Shown in pieces: positions 1 through 6,742 of a stretch of DNA of 18,903 nt. Below the pieces are notes generated by a model. The model was not told where the DNA came from and searched no databases. It saw only the letters and a program-made list of their open reading frames with translations. The stretch's first letter is position 1. Each line of letters begins with the position of its first letter. A program made the position numbers and the translations under genes. This DNA comes from JANWHF01 sp036276235 (lineage in GTDB: Bacteria > Planctomycetota > Phycisphaerae > Tepidisphaerales > Tepidisphaeraceae): positions 1 to 18,903 of the forward strand of contig DATBDZ010000125.1 in assembly GCA_036276235.1 (NCBI GenBank), read 5' to 3'.

Positions 1-1
1 C

Positions 2-94
2 TTGCGGCCGCGCTTCAGCGGCGTTCTGGAAGAAGTTGGAGGTGGTCCGGCGATGGCGTCATCTAAGCACAACCAGACCAAAAGCGCAAGCTAA
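2..94 (+). CDS. Possible C-terminal fragment of a gene entering from the left
   Basis: The frame starting at base 2 is open from the window edge to a TAA at 92-94 and gives about 30 residues ending in ASSKHNQTKSAS. The tail is hydrophilic and has no recognisable domain. It is followed at once by repeat-rich noncoding DNA, which would fit the end of a plus-strand gene. Another frame is also open here, so the assignment is weak and no function can be proposed. Confidence 0.3.
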   Translation: MRPRFSGVLEEVGGGPAMASSKHNQTKSAS

Positions 95-136
95 GATTGT
101 GTTAAAATTGCAGAGGGTCGTGTGGCGGACAGTATT

Positions 137-189
137 GGGCAGTGCCCGCCCTACGCCGCATTTGCGCGTTACCGCGGGCACTGCCCGCC
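137..189. repeat. Family B palindrome (GGGCAGTGCCCGCC type), degenerate copy
   Basis: The left arm reads GGGCAGTGCCCGCCCTACG and the right arm ends in GCGGGCACTGCCCGCC, separated by a short AT-richer loop. Each arm is itself partly self-complementary (GGGCAGTGCCC), so the unit can fold in more than one way. Better-preserved copies are at 6809-6864, 8838-8894 and 13967-14025. With the two neighbouring repeats it fills the 95-452 stretch, where I see no gene. Confidence 0.75.
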
Positions 190-221
190 GGTTTCGTTTG
201 CGTGTGCGGCGCAACCGCGTG

Positions 222-253
222 ACGACTCGGTGTACCGCGACCTGTGGCAGCCG
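222..253. repeat. Half copy of family D palindrome
   Basis: The segment TGTACCGCGACCTGTGGCAG is close to the reverse complement of the left arm of the family D elements at 6743 and 18646 (GTGCCACAGGTCGCGGTACT). Only one arm is recognisable, and the shared GTACTC hexamer is degraded to GTACAC. It reads as a decayed or truncated copy joined to the family B palindrome on its left. Confidence 0.6.
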
Positions 254-301
254 ACACTTGGGCATGATCGATCGGGTGCGCCACATTTCGGCGACGTCTT
301 G

Positions 302-410
302 TTCCCTCCCCGGTATTGCGGGGGAGGGTTAGGGTGGGGGCCGATCGCGAAAGACACATCTTCTACACAACCCCCACCCCGGCCCTCCCCCGGAGTACCG
401 GAGGAGGGAG
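302..410. repeat. Family C inverted repeat (CCCTCCCCCGGAGTACCGGAGG type)
   Basis: The left arm at about 302-340 contains GGGGGAGGGTTAGGGTGGGG. The right arm at about 369-410 contains CCCCCACCCCGGCCCTCCCC followed by GGAGTACCGGAGGAGGG. The two arms pair with each other, and the right arm also has an internal short palindrome around GAGTAC (393-398). Related copies lie at 8661-8788 and 12938-13031. No open frame here looks like a gene. Confidence 0.75.
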
Positions 411-452
411 AAATGTAGCCGCCTAAAGCATCACGCTCCCCGCTCGATCCGA

Positions 453-824
453 CTACGTCCCGTGCGGCACTGAACGCCGCGCGACGAGTTTCCAATCCTC
501 GACCGGTGCGCCCGAGCCGGAGCTGAAGTACATATAGTAATCTGTTTCACCGCGCCGATAGACCCACACTTCATAAGGCGTCCCCGGCGGCAGCGCTTTA
601 ACCAGTTCCGGCGGCGCGTTGCCCGCGTGGACGCCGCGTAGCGCGCGCGTCACGCGGTTGTCTGCTTCGCCCAGGGCCGCGCGCACCTGGTTCTTGGTAG
701 CGCCGGTGGAAACGGCATCAAACGAATGCGCGAACTGCGTATTGCCAATGCTGCCGCTTCCGGTGCAGCCGGCGAGTAGGGTCAGCAGGGAAAGCGATGC
801 GAACCATCGAGAGAATGCGATCAT
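453..824 (-). CDS. Small lipoprotein with BamE/SmpA-like motif
   Basis: Encodes 123 residues from the ATG at 824, with GGAG about seven bases upstream. The first 20 residues form a lipoprotein signal (MIAFSRW, hydrophobic core, lipobox LLAGC with Cys20), so the mature protein should be lipid-anchored in the periplasm. Residues 41-58 (GATKNQVRAALGEADNRV) resemble the core motif of SmpA/OmlA/BamE-type small lipoproteins, and the later part (YEVWVYRRGETDYYMYF) fits their beta strands. The frame stays open upstream to 1016, but that extension runs through the 8-base tandem repeat and would bury the signal peptide, so the internal start is preferred. A role in outer-membrane assembly is not shown; many planctomycete proteins share only the fold. 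Confidence 0.75.
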   Translation of the reverse strand: MIAFSRWFASLSLLTLLAGCTGSGSIGNTQFAHSFDAVSTGATKNQVRAALGEADNRVTRALRGVHAGNAPPELVKALPPGTPYEVWVYRRGETDYYMYFSSGSGAPVEDWKLVARRSVPHGT

Positions 825-926
825 TGTAGCTCCACTCGTGACGGGGCGGTGGTCAGAGCAATTTAGACAGATGGGCACTAAGGCGGCGTAGGCGCGAAGG
901 GCGAAGCTACTGCGGCAGGCATTCTC

Positions 927-994
927 CCTCCGTGCCTCTGTCCCTTCGTCCCTCCGTGCCTGCGTGCCTTCGTCCCTCCGTCGCTCCATCCCTC
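927..994. repeat. Degenerate 8-base tandem repeat, about 8.5 units
   Basis: Successive octamers read cctccgtg, cctctgtc, ccttcgtc, cctccgtg, cctgcgtg, ccttcgtc, cctccgtc, gctccatc and cctc, with consensus CCTNCGTS. The array lies between the PIG-L stop (1013) and the lipoprotein start (824), within the transcribed gap if the two genes share a message. On the minus strand it would read as a purine-rich GGCACGGAGGGACGAAGG-type tract. Confidence 0.85.
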
Positions 995-1012
995 TCCGAT
1001 CCGCCCACTCCT

Positions 1013-1744
1013 TCATAACATACTCAACAAATCTTCGCGGGGATATGGATGTCCACGATGCTGGACGAACGCCTCGGCGGCGGCGACGCCGATCTGCCCG
1101 CCGCGCATGGCGGCGTGGCGACGCATCGAATCCAGATACTCATCCATCCCATGATGCGCGCGCAGCCATTCGCGCTGGCTGGCGTGGCAGGTGAGCATGG
1201 TTGCCTTCATCTCCAATTGCCGCGAGATGTCCACATAAGTGGTCGGCGTCACCGCGTTACCCAGCGGGTCCTCTCCCTGCACCGGATCGCAATAATACAA
1301 ATGCGGCACCTTCGACTCCGGCTTGCGCGGATGCGTGGAAACATTGGGCGCGCCATAAACAAAGCTCGCCGCCCGCGCCAGCAGGCTGACCATCTCATGG
1401 TCCATCATATAATCCTTGGCCGCATGCGTGAAGACCAAAGCCGGCGCGATGATGCGAAACAGATCGATCGTCTTTTGCAGCGTCGGCTTATCGTAAACGA
1501 CCCGCCCATCAGGCTCGCCGAGGCAGTGAAAGGTTGCTCCGATCAGCTTCGCCGCCGCCCGCGCTTCGCCGGTGCGAATCGCGCTGATCTCCCAGGCGTG
1601 GTGCAACATCGTCCCACAATCGCCGGCCGTCGCGCTGGCGATGTGAACCTCCCAACCCGCATCGCGCAGGCGAATCAAAGTCCCCGCACAAAGAAACTCC
1701 GCGTCATCCGGATGAGCAAGAAACGCCAGGGCGGTCTGGTGCAT
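1013..1744 (-). CDS. PIG-L (LmbE-like) family zinc-dependent deacetylase
   Basis: Encodes 243 residues, normal length for the family. The zinc and catalytic motif AHPDDAE is at residues 10-16 (His11, Asp13, Asp14), just after the first beta strand as in MshB, BshB and PIG-L. A second motif, HAAKDYMMDHEMV, at about 107-119 supplies the conserved Asp/His group (His116). The stretch IRTGEARAAAKLIGA also fits the family. Members remove an acetyl group from N-acetylglucosamine-type sugars or glycolipids; the substrate here cannot be told. There is no signal peptide, so it is probably cytoplasmic. No strong Shine-Dalgarno precedes the ATG at 1744. It lies between the kinase-like gene and the lipoprotein gene on the same strand, but a terminator-like hairpin separates it from the kinase. 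Confidence 0.9.
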   Translation of the reverse strand: MHQTALAFLAHPDDAEFLCAGTLIRLRDAGWEVHIASATAGDCGTMLHHAWEISAIRTGEARAAAKLIGATFHCLGEPDGRVVYDKPTLQKTIDLFRIIAPALVFTHAAKDYMMDHEMVSLLARAASFVYGAPNVSTHPRKPESKVPHLYYCDPVQGEDPLGNAVTPTTYVDISRQLEMKATMLTCHASQREWLRAHHGMDEYLDSMRRHAAMRGGQIGVAAAEAFVQHRGHPYPREDLLSML

Positions 1745-1792
1745 GGGGAAATCATTACCGGGCGCAGGATTGGCGGCAATGGGTGGAAAAAT

Positions 1793-1862
1793 GAAGAGTG
1801 ATGAGTGAAGCCTGACAACACAGTATCGTTGGATACCTGTCAGGCTTCAATCATCACTCTTC
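1793..1862 (-). terminator. Terminator-like hairpin built from heptamer repeats
   Basis: Bases 1793-1817 and 1838-1862 are inverted copies of a 25-base segment (24 of 25 match) around a 20-base loop. On the minus strand the stem is followed directly by ATTTTTCC, so it could stop transcripts from the kinase-like gene that ends 41 bases upstream at 1903. A third, direct copy lies at 1871-1896. The stem has an irregular period of seven (GAAGAGT, GATGAGT, GAAGCCT) and is not GC-rich, so it may be a repeat element that only incidentally resembles a terminator. Confidence 0.5.
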
Positions 1863-1870
1863 AGGTTTGC

Positions 1871-1896
1871 GTCAGGCTTCACTCATCACTCTTCAT
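1871..1896. repeat. Third copy of the GTCAGGCTTCACTCATCACT element
   Basis: This is a direct copy of the right arm of the 1793-1862 hairpin, nine bases beyond it and just downstream of the kinase-like stop codon. Its presence allows alternative pairing with the left arm, so two mutually exclusive hairpins are possible. Confidence 0.8.
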
Positions 1897-1902
1897 TCTT
1901 CC

Positions 1903-2664
1903 TCAATTCGCGGTCCCATTCGACGCCGCCGGCTTCGCATCCCACGCCAGATTTTCCAAATGCCTCTGAATATCCCCCGCGCTTTGGAATCGTTCCAAGA
2001 TCAGTGAATCCTTCAACCCACGGATGATTTCCTTCACTACGCGCGGCTGTTTGTTGTAATGCTTGCGGCCGCCCACCAAGGCGTGGAAAACCTCGACGAG
2101 ATTCAGCACATCTTTATAGATCTTGCTTTTGGTTGGGCGGCCAAGGTCGAAGAAGTCGAGGAGCTTTACCTCAAAGCCTATTCCCTGGCGGCGGATCATG
2201 ATGTTGTCGTCGTGGATGTCGCCGTGATATTCGCCGCGCTCGTGAATGGGGGCAATTCCTTTGGCGAGCATGTACAGCACATGCAACGCCTCGAAGGTGC
2301 TCAAGCGCTGCCGGGGTTGGCGCAGGAGAAATTCGCTGAGTTTTTCACCTTCGACGAGCTCGCTGATGACCACCATCACCTTTTTCTTGCGGAAGTAGGC
2401 GACTTCCTGGTGATGATATTGCATGAGGATGGGACAGTGCCGCAGGGCGTCGAGCTTGCGGGCGTAGACGATGGCTGCCTTGCCCATCGGATCGCGGTGG
2501 GGATAGTAGAATTTCGCGGCGCGGCGGATGCCCGTGGCCCGCTCCACAATCGCGTAAACCTCGCCCTCATAACCACTTCCAAGCTGCCGCTGAATGAGAT
2601 ACTTGCCCGCCACGCTCCGCCCGGGAGGGAAGTCAAATCGGCGAACTTTGGTCCGGGGGTACAT
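1903..2664 (-). CDS. Minimal protein-kinase-like protein with HGD catalytic loop
   Basis: Encodes 253 residues from the ATG at 2664; a TTG at 2676 would add four. Neither start has a clear Shine-Dalgarno. The kinase fold elements are in order: glycine loop GSGYEGEVY at 29-37, ATP-binding Lys in AAKFYY (Lys51), catalytic loop HGDIHDDN at 147-154 (Asp149, Asn154) and metal-site LLDFFDLG at 168-175 (Asp170). The loop is of the HGD type seen in aminoglycoside/choline-kinase-like and some bacterial Ser/Thr kinases rather than HRD, and DFG is replaced by DFF. The activation segment is very short and the C-lobe small. No membrane segment or sensor domain is present. The catalytic residues look intact, but the substrate (protein or small molecule) is unknown. 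Confidence 0.8.
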   Translation of the reverse strand: MYPRTKVRRFDFPPGRSVAGKYLIQRQLGSGYEGEVYAIVERATGIRRAAKFYYPHRDPMGKAAIVYARKLDALRHCPILMQYHHQEVAYFRKKKVMVVISELVEGEKLSEFLLRQPRQRLSTFEALHVLYMLAKGIAPIHERGEYHGDIHDDNIMIRRQGIGFEVKLLDFFDLGRPTKSKIYKDVLNLVEVFHALVGGRKHYNKQPRVVKEIIRGLKDSLILERFQSAGDIQRHLENLAWDAKPAASNGTAN

Positions 2665-2858
2665 GAGGGTGCCCAATCATTCGGGAGAGCCGACGGCAAA
2701 TCAATACCTGAATCCCCCGCTCCCGCCCGGTTAATTCTGGTCATCCCGGAATTACAGAAGCTATTTCGGATAAAAGACTTATGACACTGCCTCCTTGGCA
2801 GCATGGTCGGAATATCTTCCCTATTTCAATTGGGCGGCTAGGCCGTAGATTAGCCGCC

Positions 2859-3290
2859 ATGACCGATGATTGGATCGACATGTCCAGCGAAGCCTTGGAT
2901 TGCGCGGGTGCGCTGGCGTTCGTCAGCGACCAGCAAGCCGGAGGCGTCGCGATCTTTCTGGGAACCAGTCGGGCTGAAACCAATACAGCCGGCCGAACTT
3001 TGCTTGCGCTGGATTATGAAGCCTATCCGCAGATGGCGTTGGAGCAGATGCGCGAGCTTGCCGTCGAGGCACGAAAGAAGTGGCCGATCACCAAGCTCGC
3101 GATGCTTCATCGCACCGGCCGCGTCGGGTTGGCGGAGCCATCGGTGATCATCGCGGTATCGTCGCCCCATCGCGCCGAGGCGTTCGACGCCTGCCGCTGG
3201 CTCATCGACGAGCTCAAGAAAAGCGTCGGGATCTGGAAAAAAGAAATCTGGGCGGATGGCAGCGCGACATGGAAATCGGAGTCGGCGTAA
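2859..3290 (+). CDS. moaE: Molybdopterin synthase catalytic subunit MoaE
   Basis: Encodes 143 residues from the ATG at 2859. The frame is open from 2781, but the added residues do not belong to the family. MoaE, with the thiocarboxylated MoaD, puts the dithiolene sulfurs into precursor Z to make molybdopterin. Family marks are GTSR at 35-38, LDYEAYPQMA at 51-60, the HRTGRVG strand at 84-90, SPHRAEAFDA at 102-111 with His104-Arg105, and the active-site segment LKKSVGIWKKE at 119-129 with Lys120 and Lys127. Length and order match normal MoaE. It is divergent from the kinase-like gene, with 194 bases between starts. No moaA, moaC, moaD or mogA is in the window, so it is genomically isolated here. 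A family A palindrome begins 40 bases past the stop. Confidence 0.93.
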   Translation: MTDDWIDMSSEALDCAGALAFVSDQQAGGVAIFLGTSRAETNTAGRTLLALDYEAYPQMALEQMRELAVEARKKWPITKLAMLHRTGRVGLAEPSVIIAVSSPHRAEAFDACRWLIDELKKSVGIWKKEIWADGSATWKSESA

Positions 3291-3330
3291 CGGGTACATG
3301 CCGGTCGCCGAAACCACATTTCCGGCGATC

Positions 3331-3412
3331 ACTGTCATGCTGAGGTATTCCGAAGCATCTGGCCGGCTCGCACGAGTAAGCCAGATGCTTCGGAGTACCT
3401 CAGCATGACAGT
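3331..3412. repeat. Family A palindrome, copy 1 (TCATGCTGAGGTACTCCGAA type)
   Basis: Near-perfect 33-base arms lie at 3331-3363 and 3380-3412 around a 16-base loop. One arm has TATTCC where the other encodes TACTCC, a change that keeps G-U pairing in RNA. It lies 40 bases downstream of the moaE stop and could form a very stable RNA hairpin. Other copies are at 4977-5056, 12831-12912 and 17459-17536. Short frames read through it (MLRYSEASG) are artefacts. Confidence 0.95.
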
Positions 3413-3503
3413 TCCTTGCGTGCATTTCTCGATCCAGCCAGTTTTCAAATCGTCGAGGTTGTCAGCCAACCATTCCCCGCTTACAACAACCGCAGCTTGA
3501 TTC

Positions 3504-3524
3504 TGACTCCTGACTCCTGACTCC
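3504..3524. repeat. Three tandem TGACTCC heptamers
   Basis: TGACTCC is repeated three times without change nine bases ahead of the ATG of the membrane-protein gene at 3533. It occupies the place where a ribosome-binding site would be, yet its plus-strand sequence is the wrong polarity for a Shine-Dalgarno (GGAG is on the other strand). Confidence 0.85.
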
Positions 3525-3532
3525 TTCCACAC

Positions 3533-4099
3533 ATGGCCCTCTTCCCCCTCATCCATCTCTTCTACTGGCTCGCCCTGGCCACCTGGTACGGCGGCGTGGT
3601 CTTCATTGTCCTTTGCGCGCAGGTTATCCAGCGAACCGTGCGCGAGAGCGATCCGACGTTGCCGACGGTGCTGAGCGTCAATCTTGAAGGGCAGCACTCG
3701 ACGCTGCTGGCCGGCTCGATCGTCGCCAACATTCTCGTGCTGCTGGTGAAGATCGAAATGGTTTGCGCCGGAGTGCTGCTGGTCACGATGGCGGCGCAAT
3801 GGATCATTCTTGGCGGCACTCATTTGCCGCTCTCGATCATTCGCACCTGTCTTTACTTTGCGGCGGTGGCGGTGGTGATTTACGACTGGCGGTGGGTGTC
3901 GCCGCGCGTTTTCCGGTTTCGCAAGGAATATATCGATCATGCGGATGAGCCGGAGATCGCCAATCCGGCGCGCGAGCAATTTGACCGCTATCACCGCGAG
4001 AGCATCACGGTGCTGATGATCCTGTGGCTGCTGCTCTCGGGCCTGGTGCTCTTCAGCACGATGATTTCCACCGAGCGCTCATTCCTGTTCCACTCATAA
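3533..4099 (+). CDS. Four-helix integral membrane protein, DUF4149/TMEM205-like
   Basis: Encodes 188 residues with hydrophobic segments at about 6-30, 58-94 (one long or two short helices), 101-118 and 156-178, and a charged loop at about 119-155 (FRFRKEYIDHADEPE). The N-terminal helix containing LALATWYGGVVF resembles the start of DUF4149/TMEM205-type proteins, but this match is from memory and moderate. No catalytic motif is visible. The sulfotransferase gene begins 10 bases after its stop, with AAGGAG overlapping the stop region, so the two should be co-translated. No Shine-Dalgarno precedes the chosen ATG; a heptamer repeat sits there instead. The gene itself is solid and the family call less so. 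Confidence 0.7.
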   Translation: MALFPLIHLFYWLALATWYGGVVFIVLCAQVIQRTVRESDPTLPTVLSVNLEGQHSTLLAGSIVANILVLLVKIEMVCAGVLLVTMAAQWIILGGTHLPLSIIRTCLYFAAVAVVIYDWRWVSPRVFRFRKEYIDHADEPEIANPAREQFDRYHRESITVLMILWLLLSGLVLFSTMISTERSFLFHS

Positions 4100-4109
4100 G
4101 GAGAGGCGC

Positions 4110-4940
4110 ATGCTGCGGGTTCAGTTTCTCGGCGGAAAGCGCGGCGGCTCCTCGACAGTCAAGCGGTCTGTCGGCCAACGCCGCTTTCATGCGTTTGGCA
4201 TCGGGGCGGCTAAATCCGGAACGCATTCGATTGCCGCGCTGTTTGGCGGGCAATACGCATCAGATCACGAGGCGGGTCATTCCGCGATGATCAAGGCGAC
4301 CTTCGCACGCGTCACCGGCGCGATGACCGACGCGCAGGCCGACCGCTTCATCCGCGATCGCGACAAACATCTGAAGCTGGAGATGGATTCATCGCAGTTG
4401 CACTGCCCGTTTCTGGATGTGATGGTTCGCCTCTTTCCCGAGGCGAGATTTATCCTCACGATCCGCGATTGCTACGGATTCCTCAACTCCGTGATCGATC
4501 ACCAATTGGCGCGGCCGGTATCCAAATCCTGGCAACGCCTGCGGCATCTGCGCTTTAGCGGATTTGGATATTCGCCACATGAGAAGGCATTGGCCGAGCG
4601 CGGGCTCTTTACGATCGACGGCTATCTCTCCTATTGGTTTCGCCATAATCAGATGGCCCTGAGCCATGTGCCCGATGATCGCCTGCTGATCGTCAAGACA
4701 AAACAGATCAGCGCGGACATCGACAAGATCGCGGCGTTTTTGGGTGTCTCTCCGCAAACGCTCGATACGCAAGCCGCGCATGCATATCCGGCGCAACAGC
4801 GATATGGACTGCTGGCGAAGATCGATCCGAAGTTCCTGCAGGATCGCGTTGATGCGCAGTGCGCTTCTCTGATGAGGCGATTCTATCCGGGTGAGATGGA
4901 CGCGAACGCGGCGGTTGAACGCTTGAGCGATGGCCGCTGA
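4110..4940 (+). CDS. PAPS-dependent sulfotransferase family protein
   Basis: Encodes 276 residues from the ATG at 4110, with AAGGAG directly upstream. The 5'-phosphosulfate loop is GIGAAKSGTHSIAAL at 30-44 (Lys35, Ser36, Gly37, Thr38). The 3'-phosphate motif is RFILTIRDCYGFLNS at 113-127 (Arg119, Ser127). Both PAPS-binding motifs and their spacing fit the family, which transfers sulfate from PAPS to a hydroxyl or amine of a carbohydrate, lipid or protein. The acceptor is unknown. No signal peptide or membrane anchor is evident, although the paired membrane protein may place its substrate at the membrane. Planctomycetes carry many sulfatases and sulfated polymers, so a role in surface glycan sulfation is possible but inferred only. 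Confidence 0.85.
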   Translation: MLRVQFLGGKRGGSSTVKRSVGQRRFHAFGIGAAKSGTHSIAALFGGQYASDHEAGHSAMIKATFARVTGAMTDAQADRFIRDRDKHLKLEMDSSQLHCPFLDVMVRLFPEARFILTIRDCYGFLNSVIDHQLARPVSKSWQRLRHLRFSGFGYSPHEKALAERGLFTIDGYLSYWFRHNQMALSHVPDDRLLIVKTKQISADIDKIAAFLGVSPQTLDTQAAHAYPAQQRYGLLAKIDPKFLQDRVDAQCASLMRRFYPGEMDANAAVERLSDGR

Positions 4941-4961
4941 TTTTCATTGCTGCATTTGTGT

Positions 4962-5163
4962 TCACTGCCTTCGCACACTGTCATGCTGAGGTACTCCGAA
5001 GCATCTGGCCCATTCGCGAGCCAACCAGATGCTTCGGAGTACCTCAGCATGACGGTTGTCTGGAATTCTGAATTGGAATTACAGATGGCAACGCGAGTTA
5101 CGCTGTTCATGCAAGATGTTGTGAGTACCGGAGGAGGGGATAGCGCTTGCCGCCGATATTGTC
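4962..5163. repeat. About 200-base composite repeat, copy 1 (contains family A palindrome)
   Basis: The unit runs from TTCACTGCCTTCGCA through a family A palindrome, an approximately 70-base AT-richer stretch (GGAATTCTGAATTGGAATTA and on to GTTCATGCAAGATGTT), a TACCGGAGGAGGGGA end like that of family C, and GCCGCCGA. An inverted copy with the same order lies at 12725-12929. Homology on both sides of the palindrome shows that the palindrome is part of a longer element. The 303-base gap between the sulfotransferase and pncB holds this unit and no gene. Confidence 0.8.
4977..5056. repeat. Family A palindrome, copy 2
   Basis: Perfect 28-base arms lie at 4981-5008 and 5025-5052 with a 16-base loop; the outer bases extend the pairing to 4977-5056 with one mismatch. 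It carries the hexamer GTACTC at 4991-4996 and GAGTAC at 5037-5042. It begins 36 bases after the sulfotransferase stop and may act as the 3' hairpin of that message. Confidence 0.95.
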
Positions 5164-5243
5164 TCGCGCCCGGCAGGGGCACTACCCGCCGCATTTTCTG
5201 ACTGGCGTCTCTTCCCGTTACACTTCCCGGCGAAGGAGACGCG

Positions 5244-6731
5244 ATGGGCACGCTGACACAACTTTACCGCCATTCGCTGGCGCTGCTGACCGATCTGTAT
5301 GAGCTGACCATGGCCTATGGCTATTGGAAGCTGGGGATGGCGGATCGCGAAGCGGTTTTCTCGCTCTCCTTTCGTAAGCAACCTTTTGACAGCGGCTACG
5401 CCATCTCCTGCGGGCTGCATGATGTGATCGATTATCTGCGCTCGTTTCGGTTTGACGAGGCGGATGCGCAATATCTGGGAACGCTCACCGGCAACGACGA
5501 CAAGCCACTCTTTGAGGCGGGTTTTCTCGATTATCTGCGGAAGCTGGAATTCTCCTGCGATGTCGATGCGATCCCCGAAGGGACGGCGACCTTCGCGCAC
5601 GAGCCGAGCGTGCGCGTTCGCGGGCCGCTGCTGCAAGCGCAGATCATCGAGACGCCGCTACTGACGCTGATGAATTTTCAAACGCTGGTGGCGACGAAAG
5701 CCGCGCGCATCTGCTCGGCGGCGAAGGGCGATCCTGTGTTGGAGTTCGGACTTCGGCGCGCGCAGGGCGTGGACGGCGGCGTCACCGCCACGCGCGCGGC
5801 GTTTGTCGGCGGATGCGCTGCCACCAGCAATCTCCTGGCCGGCAAGCTCTTTGGCATCCCCGTGCGCGGCACGCACGCTCATAGCTGGGTGATGGCTTTC
5901 GGCGATGAACTGGAAGCATTCGCGGCGTACGCCAGGACGATGCCCAACAACGTCATTTTTCTGGTGGATACGTACAACACGCTGCAAGGTGTCCGCCATG
6001 CCGTGCAGGTGGGGCGCGATCTTCGCAAGCAGGGGCACGAGCTTTCCGGCATCCGCCTGGACAGCGGCGACCTGGCCTACCTCAGCATCGAGGCCCGCAA
6101 GATTCTGGATGAAGCCGGCTTCACTCACACCGCGATTCTGGCGACCAACGATTTGGATGAAACGATCATCGCCAGCCTCAAGGAACAGCAGGACGCAAAG
6201 GTGACGGTGTGGGGCGTCGGCACAAAGCTGGCGACGGCGTTCGATCAGCCGGCGCTGGGCGGCGTTTACAAGCTCACCGCCCTGCGCGACTCCGCCGGCA
6301 AATGGGAACACAAGATCAAGCTCTCGGAGCAAACCGCGAAAATCTCCACGCCCGGCATTCCGCAAGTCCGCCGATTTTTCGACGGCGACAATTTTCTGGG
6401 CGACGCGATTTACGATGAGCAACTGGGAATCTCAGCGACGCCGACAATCATCGACATCGCTGATCCGACGCGGCGAAAAACATTCAGCCCGGAAATGCGC
6501 CACGAGGATCTTCTGGTCCCCATCTTCCGCGGCGGAAAGCTCGTCTACAACGAGCCCGATCTTCGCGCAACCCAGCAGCGCACGCGCGATCAGTTGGCCA
6601 AACTACATCCCGGCATTCGCCGATTCATCAACCCGCATCGCTACCCGGCGGGATTGGAAGAAAGGCTATACAACTTGAGGAATGAGTTGATTCTTGAAAG
6701 CCGGAAATCGGGCGGCGGTGGGTCTGTTTGA
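5244..6731 (+). CDS. pncB: Nicotinate phosphoribosyltransferase
   Basis: Encodes 495 residues, normal for the long NAPRT form. AAGGAG lies nine bases before the ATG. The enzyme makes nicotinate mononucleotide from nicotinate, PRPP and ATP in the NAD salvage (Preiss-Handler) route and acts in the cytoplasm. Family marks are the N-terminal LLTDLYELTMAYGYWKLG (14-31), EFGLRRAQGVDGG (167-179), RGTHAHSWVMAFGDE (208-222) with the His of the phosphorylated-histidine region (His211 or His213), VDTYNTLQGV (241-250) and the phosphate-binding GIRLDSGDLAYLS (269-281). All motifs are present and uninterrupted, so it should be active. It is a single-gene unit: repeats lie on both sides and a family D palindrome starts 12 bases past the stop. 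Confidence 0.95.
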   Translation: MGTLTQLYRHSLALLTDLYELTMAYGYWKLGMADREAVFSLSFRKQPFDSGYAISCGLHDVIDYLRSFRFDEADAQYLGTLTGNDDKPLFEAGFLDYLRKLEFSCDVDAIPEGTATFAHEPSVRVRGPLLQAQIIETPLLTLMNFQTLVATKAARICSAAKGDPVLEFGLRRAQGVDGGVTATRAAFVGGCAATSNLLAGKLFGIPVRGTHAHSWVMAFGDELEAFAAYARTMPNNVIFLVDTYNTLQGVRHAVQVGRDLRKQGHELSGIRLDSGDLAYLSIEARKILDEAGFTHTAILATNDLDETIIASLKEQQDAKVTVWGVGTKLATAFDQPALGGVYKLTALRDSAGKWEHKIKLSEQTAKISTPGIPQVRRFFDGDNFLGDAIYDEQLGISATPTIIDIADPTRRKTFSPEMRHEDLLVPIFRGGKLVYNEPDLRATQQRTRDQLAKLHPGIRRFINPHRYPAGLEERLYNLRNELILESRKSGGGGSV

Positions 6732-6742
6732 AGGTCGCGATT

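Noticed and set aside
36..332. 98-residue plus-strand frame at the left edge
   Set aside because: It reads through family B and D repeats and is dominated by Arg and Thr; no ribosome site.
825..1016. N-terminal extension of the lipoprotein gene (64 residues rich in RRDEGT)
   Set aside because: It translates an 8-base tandem repeat and would hide a good lipoprotein signal that has its own Shine-Dalgarno.
1049..1801. 250-residue plus-strand open frame
   Set aside because: It lies antisense to the PIG-L gene, is rich in Arg/His as expected of a GC-rich shadow, and shows no domain.
2059..2784. 241-residue plus-strand open frame
   Set aside because: It is antisense to the kinase-like gene, whose motifs are clear; no ribosome site or recognisable domain supports it.
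4947..5201. Short frames containing MLRYSEASG and DASEYLSMTV
   Set aside because: These phrases are translations of the family A palindrome and recur at each copy; they are not proteins.
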